Of a stretch of 64,000 bases of DNA, positions 21,701 through 31,500 are shown in pieces. Location: assembly GCF_964204645.1 (NCBI RefSeq), contig NC_134026.1, positions 1,612,001-1,676,000 of the forward strand, written 5' to 3'. The translations under genes and the position numbers were made by a program. Within the stretch, counting starts at the first letter, position 1, and each line of letters starts with the position of its first letter. This DNA is from Tubulanus polymorphus (Eukaryota > Nemertea > Palaeonemertea > Tubulaniformes > Tubulanidae). The notes under the pieces are model-generated. The model was not told the DNA's origin and made no database searches. It saw only the letters and a list, made by a program, of their open reading frames with translations.

Positions 21701-24207
21701 ACATCTCCCGATTGACTGGCAATGTGAATAAAATCTGCTTCATTTTCAATACTCATTGATCAACTTATGAAAATGGCTGACTATGAGATAACTTGTAGTA
21801 GTGACTGGGAAGAAAGATGGTGGCAGTGAACGTGTTGAACAGAGTTAAACCCGTTCATATCAATTTGACCCTCAAGTCAAACTGCCGAACTGATCTCACG
21901 ATTCTTACGCAACATTTCTCAAACATCACAACCCATCTGTTGATTCGATAGGTTAATTTAGAAATGTTTCATCGTGGTATGACATTGATTTAGTCATTAC
22001 AACTCCATAACGGCACATGTTGTAATAATAAATCAAGAATCTGCGTGAAATCGAATTAGACAATGCCTGAATTAGTTTCGTATATTCGTAACAAACTGAA
22101 ATATTGTTGATCATATATTGATTATATGTATATATCTAACAGTGTTTAAACTAGTACATGTATACTCAGGGATCAGTTATACTGATTTATTCCTAAAACC
22201 TGGAAATCTATCTATGTGGTATGTTTTTCTATCATTTATACATCTAAAGGGGTACATTGTAAACTACTTTGAATTAATCTTTATGTATAAATGTAAACAC
22301 TCATTGCTTTAGTTTGTAAGGGTTCTAATCAAATATTTTAAGTTTCATTTCATTTATCATAGTTTTGATTTGCAATCCCTTTTATATTCTCTCTATTAAA
22401 TGCTTTGGTGTTATGTTAGTTAAAGGATGTTGTTAATTATTTGTGACTGGGTCAATCAATTCTGGTTTTCAGTGCTATGTGGAGGCCATTTATGAGTAAA
22501 ATGTGTTTTTTCAAATGTCGCAATCAACAAAGCGTAAGATATCAGATTTTCTGAAATCCTTTTTTGGCCTGTCTTTGCTGCATTTTTGTAACAAGTATTT
22601 TCCAGGTGAAGTTCTAGTTTCATGGTACTTCTGTGTCAGTATTCTATTCCTGCCAAAATGCACAATGCTCTTCTGTGCCTTATGATAAAGAAAATTCACA
22701 TCTTTCATCCACAACCATATCGCTGGGAACAAGTTATTATTTTTATTGAACTATTCATAAATCATTGGATCATACAGAGTTGATAGTTGTCCGTGAAGTA
22801 CATATTCACCACTAATAATCTTTATAAAGTTTACTTGTTTTGAATATTACAGAACCAAACAGACAGTGGTCGTCCAGAGAGTGAGACGCCTTCTAAACAT
22901 GATTCCGTCGAGCCATCGAGAGCGGGAACCGGTATTGTTGAGGTATGTAACCCCGGTAACCAATAGTGGCTTCAATTGTGCGACCAAAATAGAGGAATTA
23001 CTATCTAATATAACGTGTATGCTTCAGGTCTTGAAATACACAGAATCCGACTTCAAAAAATTAAAGCAACAAATGGAGATGGACTTCCAAGCGCAGTTAT
23101 TGGCTAAAGAACGTTCGTGCTACAAGAAAGTGCAAGATTTGCAGCAGGAAATTGCTAAACTTACTGAAGAAAATAAAGCATTGTCAGAATCAGTTGATAA
23201 CATGACGTAAGTAGCTTTATTTCTATCGATAGACTTCGCTACCGAGTCGCCATCTACCGAGAAAAATGAGTAGCTTTAAAGTAAAATGTGTTTTCTTTTC
23301 GTTTTACAGAAAAGTGGTCGCTGAATATGAGAAAACTATATCCCAAGTTATTGGTAAGTTAAGGGTAAATGATACGAGTTATCAGTTATGTCGTGTTTAT
23401 AAGTCTAATAACTGTATTTTTTCAATAGCTGATAAAGAAACGGTCAGCGCTTCTTCGGCTGAATCAATGACAGAATTAATTCAGGAACGAAATCATCTGA
23501 TGGAAAGTTTACAGTCGATGGAAAAAGCATTTTCAGATATGTTGAAACGACACGACAGGTCGAAGGAGGTCGTTGAGAGTCAAAAGAAGGTCGGTTTATA
23601 ATAACTCTCATTGTGTACTGGTTTCCCACCGCTGTTCGATGCGTTCCTATTTCAAGTATCAATGTTTAATGTTTTTAGAATGAAGAACAACTGAAGAAAT
23701 GTATTACTGATTATCAAGAGAAGATGAAGAAAGCAGAAACGAAATACCAGGCGCTTAAACGGCATGCTGAAGAGAAATTAGTAGCGTAAGTACAGAGCTT
23801 GTCGTTAATGGAAATTTGAGCATTTTTAACCGCATTTGGATGGATTTACTAACCTCATCAGGTTCATAGATTAGTTTAAACAACGTTCTTTGCCTCAATA
23901 TTTATGGCCTATCTGTGTATGTTGTTTTTAGGGCAAGTGAAGAAATAGAAAAAGTGACAAAAAGTAAAGATAACGAATTGACGCGGTTACAATTAGCCGT
24001 GAAGAAATCCGAGGTTCAAATTAAGAGCTTAGAAACAGCTGTCGCTCAGAAGGTAAATTCACCGTCTGCCGTGCGGCATCAAATACTGAGCTGTTTCAAG
24101 CGGACATATTTTTACTGTATTGCTTTCGATTTCAGACGAAAGAAAACGAAGAACTGACTTCAATCTGTGATGACTTGATTTCACAAGTAGGAGGTGGTGG
24201 AAGCTAG
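6660..24207 (+). CDS. TACC: TACC family protein (transforming acidic coiled-coil containing)
   Basis: Centrosome and spindle microtubule regulator; family members bind XMAP215/chTOG through the C-terminal coiled coil and are regulated by Aurora A. Coding exons, phases all agreeing: 6660-6818, 7074-7303, 7682-8215, 8898-8967, 9418-9766, 18496-18554, 19129-19243, 19566-19614, 19836-20007, 20581-20844, 22853-22942, 23028-23206, 23310-23353, 23429-23589, 23679-23785, 23932-24052, 24136-24207; 2,775 nt, 924 aa. Residues about 697-924 form the TACC domain, with [20 protein letters not shown] and ICDDLISQ as in vertebrate TACCs. Upstream are SDP/SPIM-like motifs ([23 protein letters not shown]), a basic KKK patch (exon 4) and the family motif [11 protein letters not shown] (exon 7). 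The N-terminal half is acidic and Ser/Pro-rich. I chose the ATG at 6660; an upstream ATG at 6650 is out of frame and soon stops. Intron 5 (8.7 kb) holds candidate alternative first exons. Confidence 0.93.
8294..8471. mobile_element. CAGGGTGGCC-ended MITE
   Basis: Short inverted termini CAGGGTGGCC and GGCCATCCTG bound a segment with several internal TCAGGGAAAA-type motifs. It lies in TACC intron 3 between exons 3 and 4. Related sequence rich in TCAGGGAATTT recurs near 9035-9200 and 12,350-12,560, with less clear ends. The open frame running through it is a by-product. Confidence 0.55.
8561..8762. mobile_element. MITE family A, copy 1
   Basis: Inverted ends of about 33 bp (left: TTAGGCT...GATACC-TTGTTTCTCC; right: GGAGAAACGAGATATC...AAGCC) enclose a middle containing GGGTAGATAGGCGGCCGG and AACTTTTAAGCTCAGCAGA. 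The same element recurs at 9202-9362 and 30854-31061. No coding capacity. Confidence 0.6.
9023..9200. repeat. Relative of the CAGGG-rich repeat
   Basis: Contains ACAGGGTTCTTAAAGATCAGGGAATTT and further CAGGGAAATT and TCAGGGGATTT motifs, as in the element at 8294-8471. The termini are not clear. It lies in TACC intron 4, directly upstream of MITE family A copy 2. Confidence 0.4.
9202..9362. mobile_element. MITE family A, copy 2
   Basis: Shares the left end CCTTGTTTCTCCTAATCGAC, the internal GGGTCAACTTTTAAGCTCAG and the right AGAAATGAGAA with the copies at 8561-8762 and 30854-31061, with a middle deletion. It lies just upstream of TACC coding exon 5. Confidence 0.55.
10670..10784 (+). CDS. Candidate alternative first exon of TACC encoding a membrane anchor
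   Basis: An ATG opens 38 codons, then a good donor AAAG|GTACGT follows in phase 1. TACC exon 6 (18496) needs exactly a phase-1 partner, so this exon could replace exons 1-5. The peptide is hydrophobic from about residue 3 to 33, with Leu/Val/Ile runs and a terminal AVKWISK, which would make a signal-anchor in front of the [14 protein letters not shown] segment. A TATA-like TATTTATA lies about 65 bp upstream. Phase and donor are seen; transcription is inferred. Confidence 0.4.
11443..11631. mobile_element. Foldback element with degenerate hammerhead-like core
   Basis: Imperfect inverted arms begin AGAATCCCACAA on the left and end TTGTGGGATTCT on the right, about 25 bp each. The minus strand of the centre reads TATAGTCAAAACGTTGAAT, the same block seen at about 37,046-37,081. 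It lies in TACC intron 5. Confidence 0.5.
12335..12560. repeat. CAGGG-rich dispersed repeat
   Basis: Contains ACAATCAGGGAAACTTGAC, AAATCAGGGAATTTG and AATCAGGGACTTTTG, resembling the element at 8294-8471. The termini are unclear. It lies in TACC intron 5. Confidence 0.4.
12709..12775. repeat. (TC)n microsatellite
   Basis: About 31 uninterrupted TC dinucleotides, then CTCTCGCTCTCTG. It lies about 35 bp upstream of the open frame that contains micro-ORF A, so it may belong to a polypyrimidine promoter or 5' UTR. Confidence 0.95.
12946..13065 (+). CDS. Micro-ORF A: 39-aa hydrophobic peptide in a TACC intron
   Basis: An open frame of 39 codons plus TAG. A polar start with CDC and SSTC is followed by a hydrophobic segment of about 20 residues with [11 protein letters not shown], ending in RW-Ala-stop. 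The frame is open further upstream to an ATG at 12808, which would give 85 aa. Micro-ORF B at 13673 encodes 35 of the same 39 residues although about 17 codons differ silently, so the peptide is probably translated and conserved. The flanks of A and B do not align. It may be a stand-alone membrane micropeptide, or an alternative terminal exon adding a membrane anchor to TACC. I do not recognise the family. Confidence 0.6.
   Translation: MDLRGFCDCLLSSTCMILMVLSFMSPVLLYMIIVLVRWA
13673..13792 (+). CDS. Micro-ORF B: paralogue of the 39-aa hydrophobic peptide
   Basis: It has 39 codons and TGA and differs from micro-ORF A at residues 3, 4, 5 and 39 only, while most other differing codons are synonymous. 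The stop is at the same place but uses a different codon (TGA against TAG). A possible acceptor, TATTCTCAG, lies 13 nt before the ATG and leaves the frame open. A weak phase-1 donor, TGGG|GTTGAG, lies at the end. Predicted topology: short polar N-terminus, one transmembrane helix, one to three residues after it. Function unknown. Confidence 0.6.
   Translation: MDFHAFCDCLLSSTCMILMVLSFMSPVLLYMIIVLVRWG
14735..15410. repeat. 27-bp tandem minisatellite, about 25 copies
   Basis: The unit is roughly TTCACTGGTCAGTCATCT then AGCAGCACG, alternating between ATCT and ATTT variants and ACG, AGG or ACA endings. Because 27 is divisible by three, one frame stays open for 146 codons as a 9-residue repeat, but there is no other sign of coding. 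It lies in TACC intron 5. Confidence 0.95.
15791..15853. repeat. Perfect 17-bp inverted repeat hairpin
   Basis: AATGGGGTATTTTACAT (15791-15807) and its exact reverse complement (15837-15853) are separated by 29 bp of AT-rich sequence. TACC intron 5. Confidence 0.9.
16780..16935. repeat. Degenerate tandem repeat, about 29 bp
   Basis: Repeated phrases of the form TATCAGGGAATYGTCAT then AGTAACTGGCTG occur about five times with drift. TACC intron 5. Confidence 0.6.
17389..17509 (+). CDS. Possible alternative first exon, 40 codons
   Basis: An ATG is followed by 40 open codons and a donor CTACAG|GTGACT in phase 1, matching TACC exon 6. The end of the peptide is acidic and Ser-rich ([13 protein letters not shown]), like other TACC N-termini. 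An in-frame stop just upstream means it can only be a first exon. Evidence is frame and donor only. Confidence 0.2.
17904..18092 (+). CDS. Micro-ORF C: diverged third copy of the hydrophobic peptide
   Basis: The frame is open from at least 17778; the first ATG gives 62 aa. The last 30 residues match the micro-ORF A/B pattern: TC[14 protein letters not shown], then hydrophobic residues, Trp, one residue and a stop. TAG is followed directly by a strong donor, CCGTAG|GTAAGC. The upstream part is polar, with Ser, Glu and Asp ([11 protein letters not shown]). It lies 400 bp before TACC exon 6 in CpG-rich sequence typical of exons here. It could be an alternative exon or a separate small membrane protein; the start is uncertain. 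Confidence 0.45.
   Translation: MPTGSDSVHVLVPSRTSDCLYGRYSPYICLRSSLQLTCTCVLVLSFMAPIILYITLAFLNWP
18326..18440. mobile_element. MITE family B, copy 1
   Basis: Starts AACCCTTTCAGTGCGTCTAC and ends CACCGAAAGGGTTTT, so the ends are inverted. The motif CTACACTGCAGTGC is shared with the copy at 42028-42164. It lies in TACC intron 5 about 55 bp before exon 6. Confidence 0.6.
20845..22852 (+). other. TACC intron 10, no further exon seen
   Basis: A 2-kb intron between phase-0 exons. Apart from the foldback at 21041-21140 I see no coding signal; the open frames around 21.3 and 22.2 kb are Phe/Leu-rich and lack splice context. Confidence 0.5.
21041..21140. mobile_element. Foldback element with GGGTCCGAAATGTT core
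   Basis: Left arm ATCAAGAATTAAGATCAGAAG pairs imperfectly with right arm CTTCTCATTTTAATTCTTGAT. The loop holds a small GACC/GGTC stem followed by CGAAATGTTG, resembling the cores of the elements at 39.2 and 56.7 kb. TACC intron 10. Confidence 0.45.
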
Positions 24208-25840
24208 TATTTATGTGAAAACCGATGACTTAAATAAATGAACTACCTATCAGCATATGCATTTCCCGAAACACTGTCAAAAGCAGATATATATATATAC
24301 ACGAGGCTAGATGAAAATGCTTTTAGAGATCCGCTTTAGTGCTTGGATAATTTCTAGACGAACAAACGGTCATTATGTTGTATAATGACGATGGGAAAAA
24401 ACATAATTGACTCAGGGCCGAAATAGGAATGCAAAATGATTTTCGAACCTAGACACAAAAGTAATACCGGTATACCATTTACATTCAAATGTACATGTAT
24501 TAAATTTCGAAGACTGATTAGTTTATCTCTGCTTGTCCAAGAGCAGTCATCTCATATTGTTTTCCCGAGAAAGAGAGCAGAATATTGTTTTACAAACAAA
24601 ATATTTATTCGATGCCGTTTGGCCTGGTCTTGAAATCGTAGAATAAGCCGCTTGATGGCAATTTATATTTGACTGGGCGCATTTGTTGTTGATGTGAGAC
24701 TTTCGCTGTGTAGGGAATGAAACCAAATGTAAATATTTCTATGAACAAGTGCCAAGCTTGTGTGATAACGCTTGTAATTGTTTATTCCGTGTTGATGATT
24801 CTATTTGTCGGTCCAATATGAAGTATGTTCATTAATCCGTATGTCCGTGATGAGCTCGTCGTCATACACTAAGTCGGTACATGAAGTGAATTGTATTTGA
24901 ATATTGCACAACCTGCCAGATATTAAGAGCTAAATGAATATGTATCAGAAATGTTAAGATTGAAAGTGAAATATATTGTGTTGAACTTAAATTAATTATT
25001 TTTGTGTTGAGTACAACAGGCTATAATTGTAACTAATAAATTAATGTTCGTTTTTGGTTAAGCTTCAAGAAGTGATGTTTGTCTGTATATTTGTGCTGCT
25101 TTCATTCGAAGATTTAAAGATTAACTCGTTCAAAGTTTGATATACGCTCGATTCTAATGTGAATAGAATGTTAGTTTAAAAACTTATAGTTATGTTGTCA
25201 ATTCTGGGTTGTTTTTTCACAGCCATAATAATGATGAAGATTGTACATATATCAGTTTAAACATATTGTAATTATGTACAGTTAACTTGTTATTATGATC
25301 GCCTTTTTGAGTACTGATGTTTCAGTGCTATAGTAGTGTAAATGGCTTGTCTATTTGTGCTCATGTTTTCTCAATTTATTGCACCTGCTGACGGACACGG
25401 ATGATTGTCAGTTTCTCCGTACCGGGGTATGTAGAACTAGAAATTGGACGATAACAAAACAATGCTATGAATTCATCTTATTGAATAATGATACATATAG
25501 GGTATTATAACATGTAGTATGAATTCACGGTGGTTTATTTGATACAATTTGACGAAGGTTTTTAGAATCACTAATCTTATCTGAATCTTTTATGGAGTTA
25601 CAATCAGTTGATTGCATAATAAATACTTTGTTAATGAGTAAGAAATCTATATATTCCAGGTTTAATGACATTGACACCTTTCATGATTCCATTAGTTTGC
25701 CTGAATTTCAGATAAATGATGTTTTTGTGCCTTGTTTAACTTGCTGTTTTTCTTATGATTACTTGTAACATGCATGTACTAAAAATCCAATTATTTTTGG
25801 TGCTCAATAAAAATTAGGCATGATCATACAATAAATAGAA
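24208..25840 (+). other. TACC 3' UTR
   Basis: AT-rich non-coding sequence after the TACC stop. AATAAA occurs at 25806-25811 and again about 25 bp later, giving a plausible polyadenylation region at about 25,830-25,860. Confidence 0.5.
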
Positions 25841-26050
25841 TGTGGTTCTGGTTTTTCTAAATTTTTCTTGTGTTGAACCTGATTTGTTTATGGTTTTTGA
25901 TAATTCTACACTTCGTTTTTACAAACTCTAGGATTCATATATTTGGATTGAAATGCAAGCATAGTTAAAGCGCATAGTCATTAATTTGCGGCTCGAACAT
26001 AGGCGGTTATTAAGCCGTGTACCAGATGCCATGAGCGAGTGCCCCTCTGG

Positions 26051-26119
26051 TAGACTGGTTACCGGTCTCTATCTTCAATTAGAGATAATCCATATTGAAT
26101 GGGACAGGCAACCAGTCTA
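26051..26119. mobile_element. MITE family C, copy 1
   Basis: Inverted ends TAGACTGGTTACCGG and GGCAACCAGTCTA. The internal TCTCTATCTTC is shared with the copy at 28286-28387. Confidence 0.55.
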
Positions 26120-26540
26120 TACCGTGGCAATCTCGATGCCATCAGCCAATGATCATGATCGCCAGGAGAATCCACGGAAGCATGTTCACAGTGTGAGTTA
26201 GCCGAGGTGAATGAATGGTTTCCTATGCTTAATACATACTGTGGTCAGCCGGTGTCGTATTCAATGGGGCGTGTGAATATACCGCTATTGTGTCTCTTTG
26301 ACTCTATTGTTGAATGGGTTTACATTGAGCGAGAGCTTATAATAATACTAATAGAGCCGACGAGTTGAACACGCGCCAGTAGCCAGCTGAACAATATCGT
26401 AGAACTTTAATAAGGCCACTGGAGATAAATTACTTGATTCTCCTCAACAACTCCTCTCCGAATTTAGCGCCGCCTGTTTTTAGGCGTTTCGTGTGGCCGA
26501 TAGATCGAGGGTAGATAAGCAGTGATACTGATAGGTCATC

Positions 26541-26662
26541 GTGCACAGTGAATTATATGGAAGACCTGGAGGGACATGCCAGTTGCTAGTTGCTAGTTGC
26601 CAAATACCATTTGATAATTGTTCTCCGCCCGCTAGCGCCACCTCGGTATATACCTTTTGTTA
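26541..26662. repeat. Left member of a divergent inverted repeat pair
   Basis: Holds ATGGAAGAC, CATGCCAGTTGCTAGTTGC, GCTAGCGCCACCTC and GGTATATACC in that order. The same phrases occur in reverse complement and reverse order at 27886-28050. The AACTAGCAA/TTGCTAGTT motif is locally repeated. Confidence 0.6.
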
Positions 26663-27414
26663 TTCATTGCCGCGAAATTGCATGATCAAAAGTATGATCA
26701 TGAACCCTATAAAACCAAAGGCATAATACATCGATAAGCTCCTGGCATAATACATCGATAAAATGCAAAAATATCTCATTCAATCAGAATCATATTTTTA
26801 ATGATTATTTTTGGATGACACCTGGACCGGACCAGGCCAAGAAGAGCACTGCTGATCGACCAGACTGAGGCGCGTCGTATCCATGACGACTCGGAGCTGT
26901 CGCCCGCCCAGCGGCAGTGCTCGTTTCAATTTCATTGATTTCTTAAACTGAAGAAAGTGTTGAAATTTGGCCGATACGTCGGTCTCACACGTTCACTGAA
27001 GTTCGACTCGAGCTGCAGTTTTCGTATAACTAGTGCGCTTGCCGCGTTTCGGCGACCGCCCGGTCCACATTTGACTTAAATCATCGTTCCTGTTTTGAAA
27101 AAAGGGGACAGTCACTTAACCCGTTGAATGACTAAAACGTAATTTGCGACTGTGCCCGAGTGACGCGTGTGTGCCCGAGTAAAATTCCATGACTATTTAA
27201 TCAATGATTATGGGTACTACCATGAGTGCAATGGTGTTAGATGTCTACAATCATAGTCTTAACCATTCCCCACTTTCATCTCTGAGTCAGGGGTCTGCCT
27301 ATAAAAAATTTCATGCATTCTCAGTCCGCAGATCGGTGGGGAGTTTTACAGAACCTAGTGGATGACAGCAATAAAATCACGACCACCGTTGATACAATGC
27401 CGGACTGCCACAAT

Positions 27415-27528
27415 TTGTCACAATTAATTTTGATGGAGGATGGATGATAGGCCAATATCCCTATATAAACAAGAATCTTTTTATATAGGGATACTGGTAT
27501 CATCCGCTCCTCCATCAAATTGTGACAA
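27415..27528. repeat. Strong imperfect hairpin, arms about 50 bp
   Basis: TTGTCACAATT...GATGGAGGATGGATGAT...ATCCCTATATAAA pairs with TTTATATAGGGATAC...ATCATCCGCTCCTCCATC...AATTGTGACAA around a loop of about 12 bp. Non-coding. Confidence 0.75.
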
Positions 27529-27885
27529 GCCCGTCTGAACCCGAGCCCGACCCCGACCCGCGTTGATATTATTGTTTGCGAATTTATCTGGTCAAATCAG
27601 ATTTGATTTGCCTAATTATAATTTGCTAGTCACGTGTAATCTAATCAAATAAGATTTGCACAACACGATGAATTTGACGTCTTGTTCCAAACAGCTGACA
27701 AGAAAATACTGTCCCACTTTTCAAAATATTATTTCCCATGAATGGGTTTCAGGTTTCTCTTTCAGTTTTGACATTAATATCAGTTTTTCGACAAAAAATT
27801 TGTGAGTCCACCATCTTCAAATCGTATCAAATCGCCTCCGGTGGTGATTTGATATATTTGTGAGTCCACCATCTTCATTCAAATC

Positions 27886-28050
27886 GTATATACCTTTAAG
27901 GAAACATATATTGAGGTGGCGCTAGCGTGAACGGATCGAAAAAAATCTTCAACTAGCAAGTGGCATTTGACAACTAGCAATTGGCAACAAGCCCAACTAG
28001 CAAATGGCAACTAGCAACTGGGAACTGGCATGCCGTCTTCCATAGTAGAA
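27886..28050. repeat. Right member of the inverted repeat pair
   Basis: Reverse-complement relative of 26541-26662. It contains GAGGTGGCGCTAGCG, several AACTAGCAA-type repeats, AACTGGCATG and GTCTTCCAT. Confidence 0.6.
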
Positions 28051-28285
28051 TTGTCCATTGCACCTATTGTCAGTCATACTCCGTGTCACATGGAAGCGAA
28101 TGCGTTCACGGCTTTAAACTGATTAAAATCTTTATTTGCCGAAAAAAATGTCTAGCGTGTGAGAATTACAAGTGGAAGGTAAAGGCTACTTCATGTATTT
28201 CTAGTCAATGGGGCAAAGCCATTAGGTTAGTATTGACAAGAAGCTCCAACCCGGAGCGCTTCCCTGTTAGCGTCCAAACATTGTG

Positions 28286-28387
28286 TAGACTCGTTACCGG
28301 TCTCTATCTTCATTTTAGACTGGTTGCCAGTCTCTACCTTCTGACTGCGAATGCAGGTGGCGCAGAATTTGACAGGCGACCAGTCTA
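28286..28387. mobile_element. MITE family C, copy 2
   Basis: Begins TAGACTCGTTACCGGTCTC and ends GACCAGTCTA, with an internal TAGACTGGTTGCCAG, suggesting a nested or duplicated end. Related to 26051-26119. Confidence 0.5.
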
Positions 28388-28565
28388 ACGCCACCGCGGA
28401 ATAACTCTTTGATCTCCTCGGCACCGGGAGGTATCGCCATCTGCTGGCCAATGCCTACAACTATAAGAAAATATTGACATGGCGTCGAGCTGTCAGAATG
28501 TTGCAGTCTTTCATTTGGAATAAAAGTGAATTATGAATTAGATCGTATCGTCATATTGGACTAGG

Positions 28566-31500
28566 ATGGCTCTGGTGACAGTCCAGAGGTCACCGAGCCC
28601 AAGCAACACGCCAGAATCGGTAAGATTCATTTTAAAATATCGTAGATTTCTATTTCACTTTGAGTTGTGGTGTTGTCTCCCCGACCTCCCCAGTCACGAG
28701 TCAGTGGAATGGAAGTGGCTCCAGTCTCTGGCCGGCACGGGCCACACCACTTACTACTGCCACACATTCGCCAGGAGCAGAGCCAAGGAACCAACACACA
28801 CACATTCGTAACATATAGATTTCAATACACGAAATAGGCTATTTGGCCGGACTATGTCTTTCAACAAGTTCATAAATTTCATGCAGCTTTTGGCCAAAAA
28901 ACCCACCCTTCTCAATCTCATTTTGATTTTGTCTGCGAGGATCTTTCTGTTATATCTTGTTATGTATCTTTTCAGGATGTGGTCGAATCGTCTTCGGCTG
29001 AATTATTGGACAGCCCTCAGGGTAAATCACGAAGGTAAAGCTAATCTAATTCAAATGAAACAAAAAAAAACTCAATATCTTTTACTATGCGTAGATATAG
29101 ACTAAAGACCCCCTTTCTGCTTATCTATCAAAGCAAGCATCCATTATTAGAATATAAAGGGCGACCCTGGTGAATTCATTATCCGGGTGTTTTTGTTTGT
29201 GCGGTAGGCGTACCCCTAGTCTTATAGTATTTATCTGGCATTTGAGGCCTTAATTATAAATTGCCTATGGTATAATGATACAATTGCATTAGGCCTATAT
29301 GTGGAGGGAACAATATTCGATTATTTGGTATCTGTTTTTCTAGAACGGATCGTTTATCTAATCAAACACTTCATCTCTTGTTAAAATATCAGTAGATACT
29401 AGGCCTATACATATCATACCCTACTATTGTGTGTACTATGGAAATCTATGATCCAAATATTCATGAAGGCTAAAATTACATGGTGATTCTTTAATCAATT
29501 TATCGACTAATTTCTGGATCAAATACGATGTACTATTATCATGAAAAAAACTGTATATGCGCCAGGAAGAATTTCTGGGTTAAGCCACCTGAAAATGTTA
29601 ACTACATCTACAACTATGTTAAAACCTGGCTTCGACTGGTATAAAAAACCATTCAGCTGAATTGACACAATACCAATAGTGAAAGGTTTTGTAATTCTTT
29701 CACCGGATATCATGGTTACTGCCTGGTTCGTTTGGTACCAAGTTTAGAGGAAGTCTATTGTACTTTTTACCACATTGTGTATAATTCATCATTTGACTCC
29801 AATTCGCCTTTTAGGACTATATCGATTTGATATGATTGAAAAGTTTCTCGACAAAGAAGTTTATAGAACTAGCTAGAAATATCAAAATTACTCTATCCCT
29901 TACCCTTGATTGTGGTAGGTTGGTGCTACCCAGGAAGCTGTAATAGGGAAGTAATTATGAGATCGATTATATAATTTGATCCATTCTAGGCCTATAGGGG
30001 CCTTCATACATACAACATAATACATGTTGTTTTCAATTTTTACAATTAAAAATTAAAAATTGTTCACGTTGGTCCCGTTGTTGACTTTTTATTGATAATG
30101 TAAGTGAAAAACCAGTTTTCATTTTGTCAGAATGGGCAAAACAGCCAGGGTACATTATACATTTACAATAAGCCTGTATTTCCGCCAAACACTATTGATT
30201 GTATCCGACCTGGTGATGTTTGATACTATTTCTAAATTTGAACTGAGCTAGAACGTCGGACCAGACCCGTGCCAAATTTTAGCGCAGGTCATTTAAATTA
30301 TTGCGAGTGAATGCTTACTGGTTCTGGAAGTGATTCACTTCGTTTTGTGACAGTATCGAGTGAGTGATTTACATGTGAACGCGATGTCTTATTAAGCAAG
30401 GGCCAAATTTGACTCGGGTCTAGTCCGGACCAAATCATCTCCCCGAACAACTCCAGCAAGAGAGAGAGAGTGCGTGTGGTAGTTGATCGGGCTAAAAATA
30501 CTGTCATGTTTTATGTTCGAACAGGTCAAAAACTGCTTTAAGTAAGCTGAGAAAACTGTGTCATACGGTCAGATTTGTGAACCGACTGCGGTGAGCGGCA
30601 CGTTCTCTCCTCTAAACCCGTTTCTTTATTTTTATTTCTAAAAAAAACAGACGAATCGTCGACTTTCGACCGTTGACTGAATTATTCATAGATTTATTAA
30701 TTCGCGAAGCTAGCAACGCGTTAATGCTTTGAGAAAAGCCTCCTCAAAATCCCCTCAGGCAGATCTGGATGGTCTACCAAAACTTTCTTTACAATGAAAA
30801 TTTGCAGTGCCCCCCCCCTGAGATAGAAAGGATTTGGTGAAAAGGGGCGCAATCTTAGGCTAAACAAGATACCTCATTTCTCCTTATCGACCGGGTCATT
30901 TTTTAAACCGCTATGAAATTTGTAATCAGTTCATTCCTATTGCTGCTAGACATGTTTACCCTGATCATTATTTTAAAAAGAAGTAATGTACAGGGTAGAT
31001 AGGCAGCCGGTCGGGTCAACTTTTAAGCTCAGCAGAAATGAGAAACAAGGTATCAATTGTTCTAGAACAACAGATTTAATTTTGTCAGAAATTCTGAAAA
31101 ATGGTCGTAAAGGGCGCTTTTGTTAATTTGCTCTTAGAATATTTGGTAAACCCTCAGATCTTGCTTGTGGATGCTCCTTTCACGTCTATCTCGTGTGTTA
31201 TTCACACTGATTACGTGTGCGACAGTGAGTAAAAGATTCCACTGAAATAATGCATCATCCGTCAACCGTAACAAGTTTCCTGTCATCAAAATAATTTGAC
31301 GGCGATTTTCTGTAGCATTCGCTCGAATTGCGAGATGCTGACTAAATAATGAAAACTCGTGATTCATTCTCTGTTGATTCGATAGATTCTCTGGAATCAG
31401 ATTGAGAATCACGCGAGTGTACAGTCGGTGAAGGATAAATCTTTGATTACTCAGTCGATCGGTCGTGTATTTCTACTATCGATACACCATGCATATTAAA

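Larger units (their letters stand above)
25840..28565. other. Repeat-rich intergenic region between TACC and SSH
   Basis: No gene recognised. It contains two MITE family C copies, an inverted pair of a longer repeat (26541-26662 and 27886-28050), a strong hairpin (27415-27528) and a short palindrome between direct repeats (27799-27891). The SSH promoter and 5' UTR should lie at its right end. Confidence 0.5.

Noticed and set aside
31134-31412. 92-codon minus-strand frame in SSH intron 2
   Set aside because: No recognised domain; no support beyond openness.
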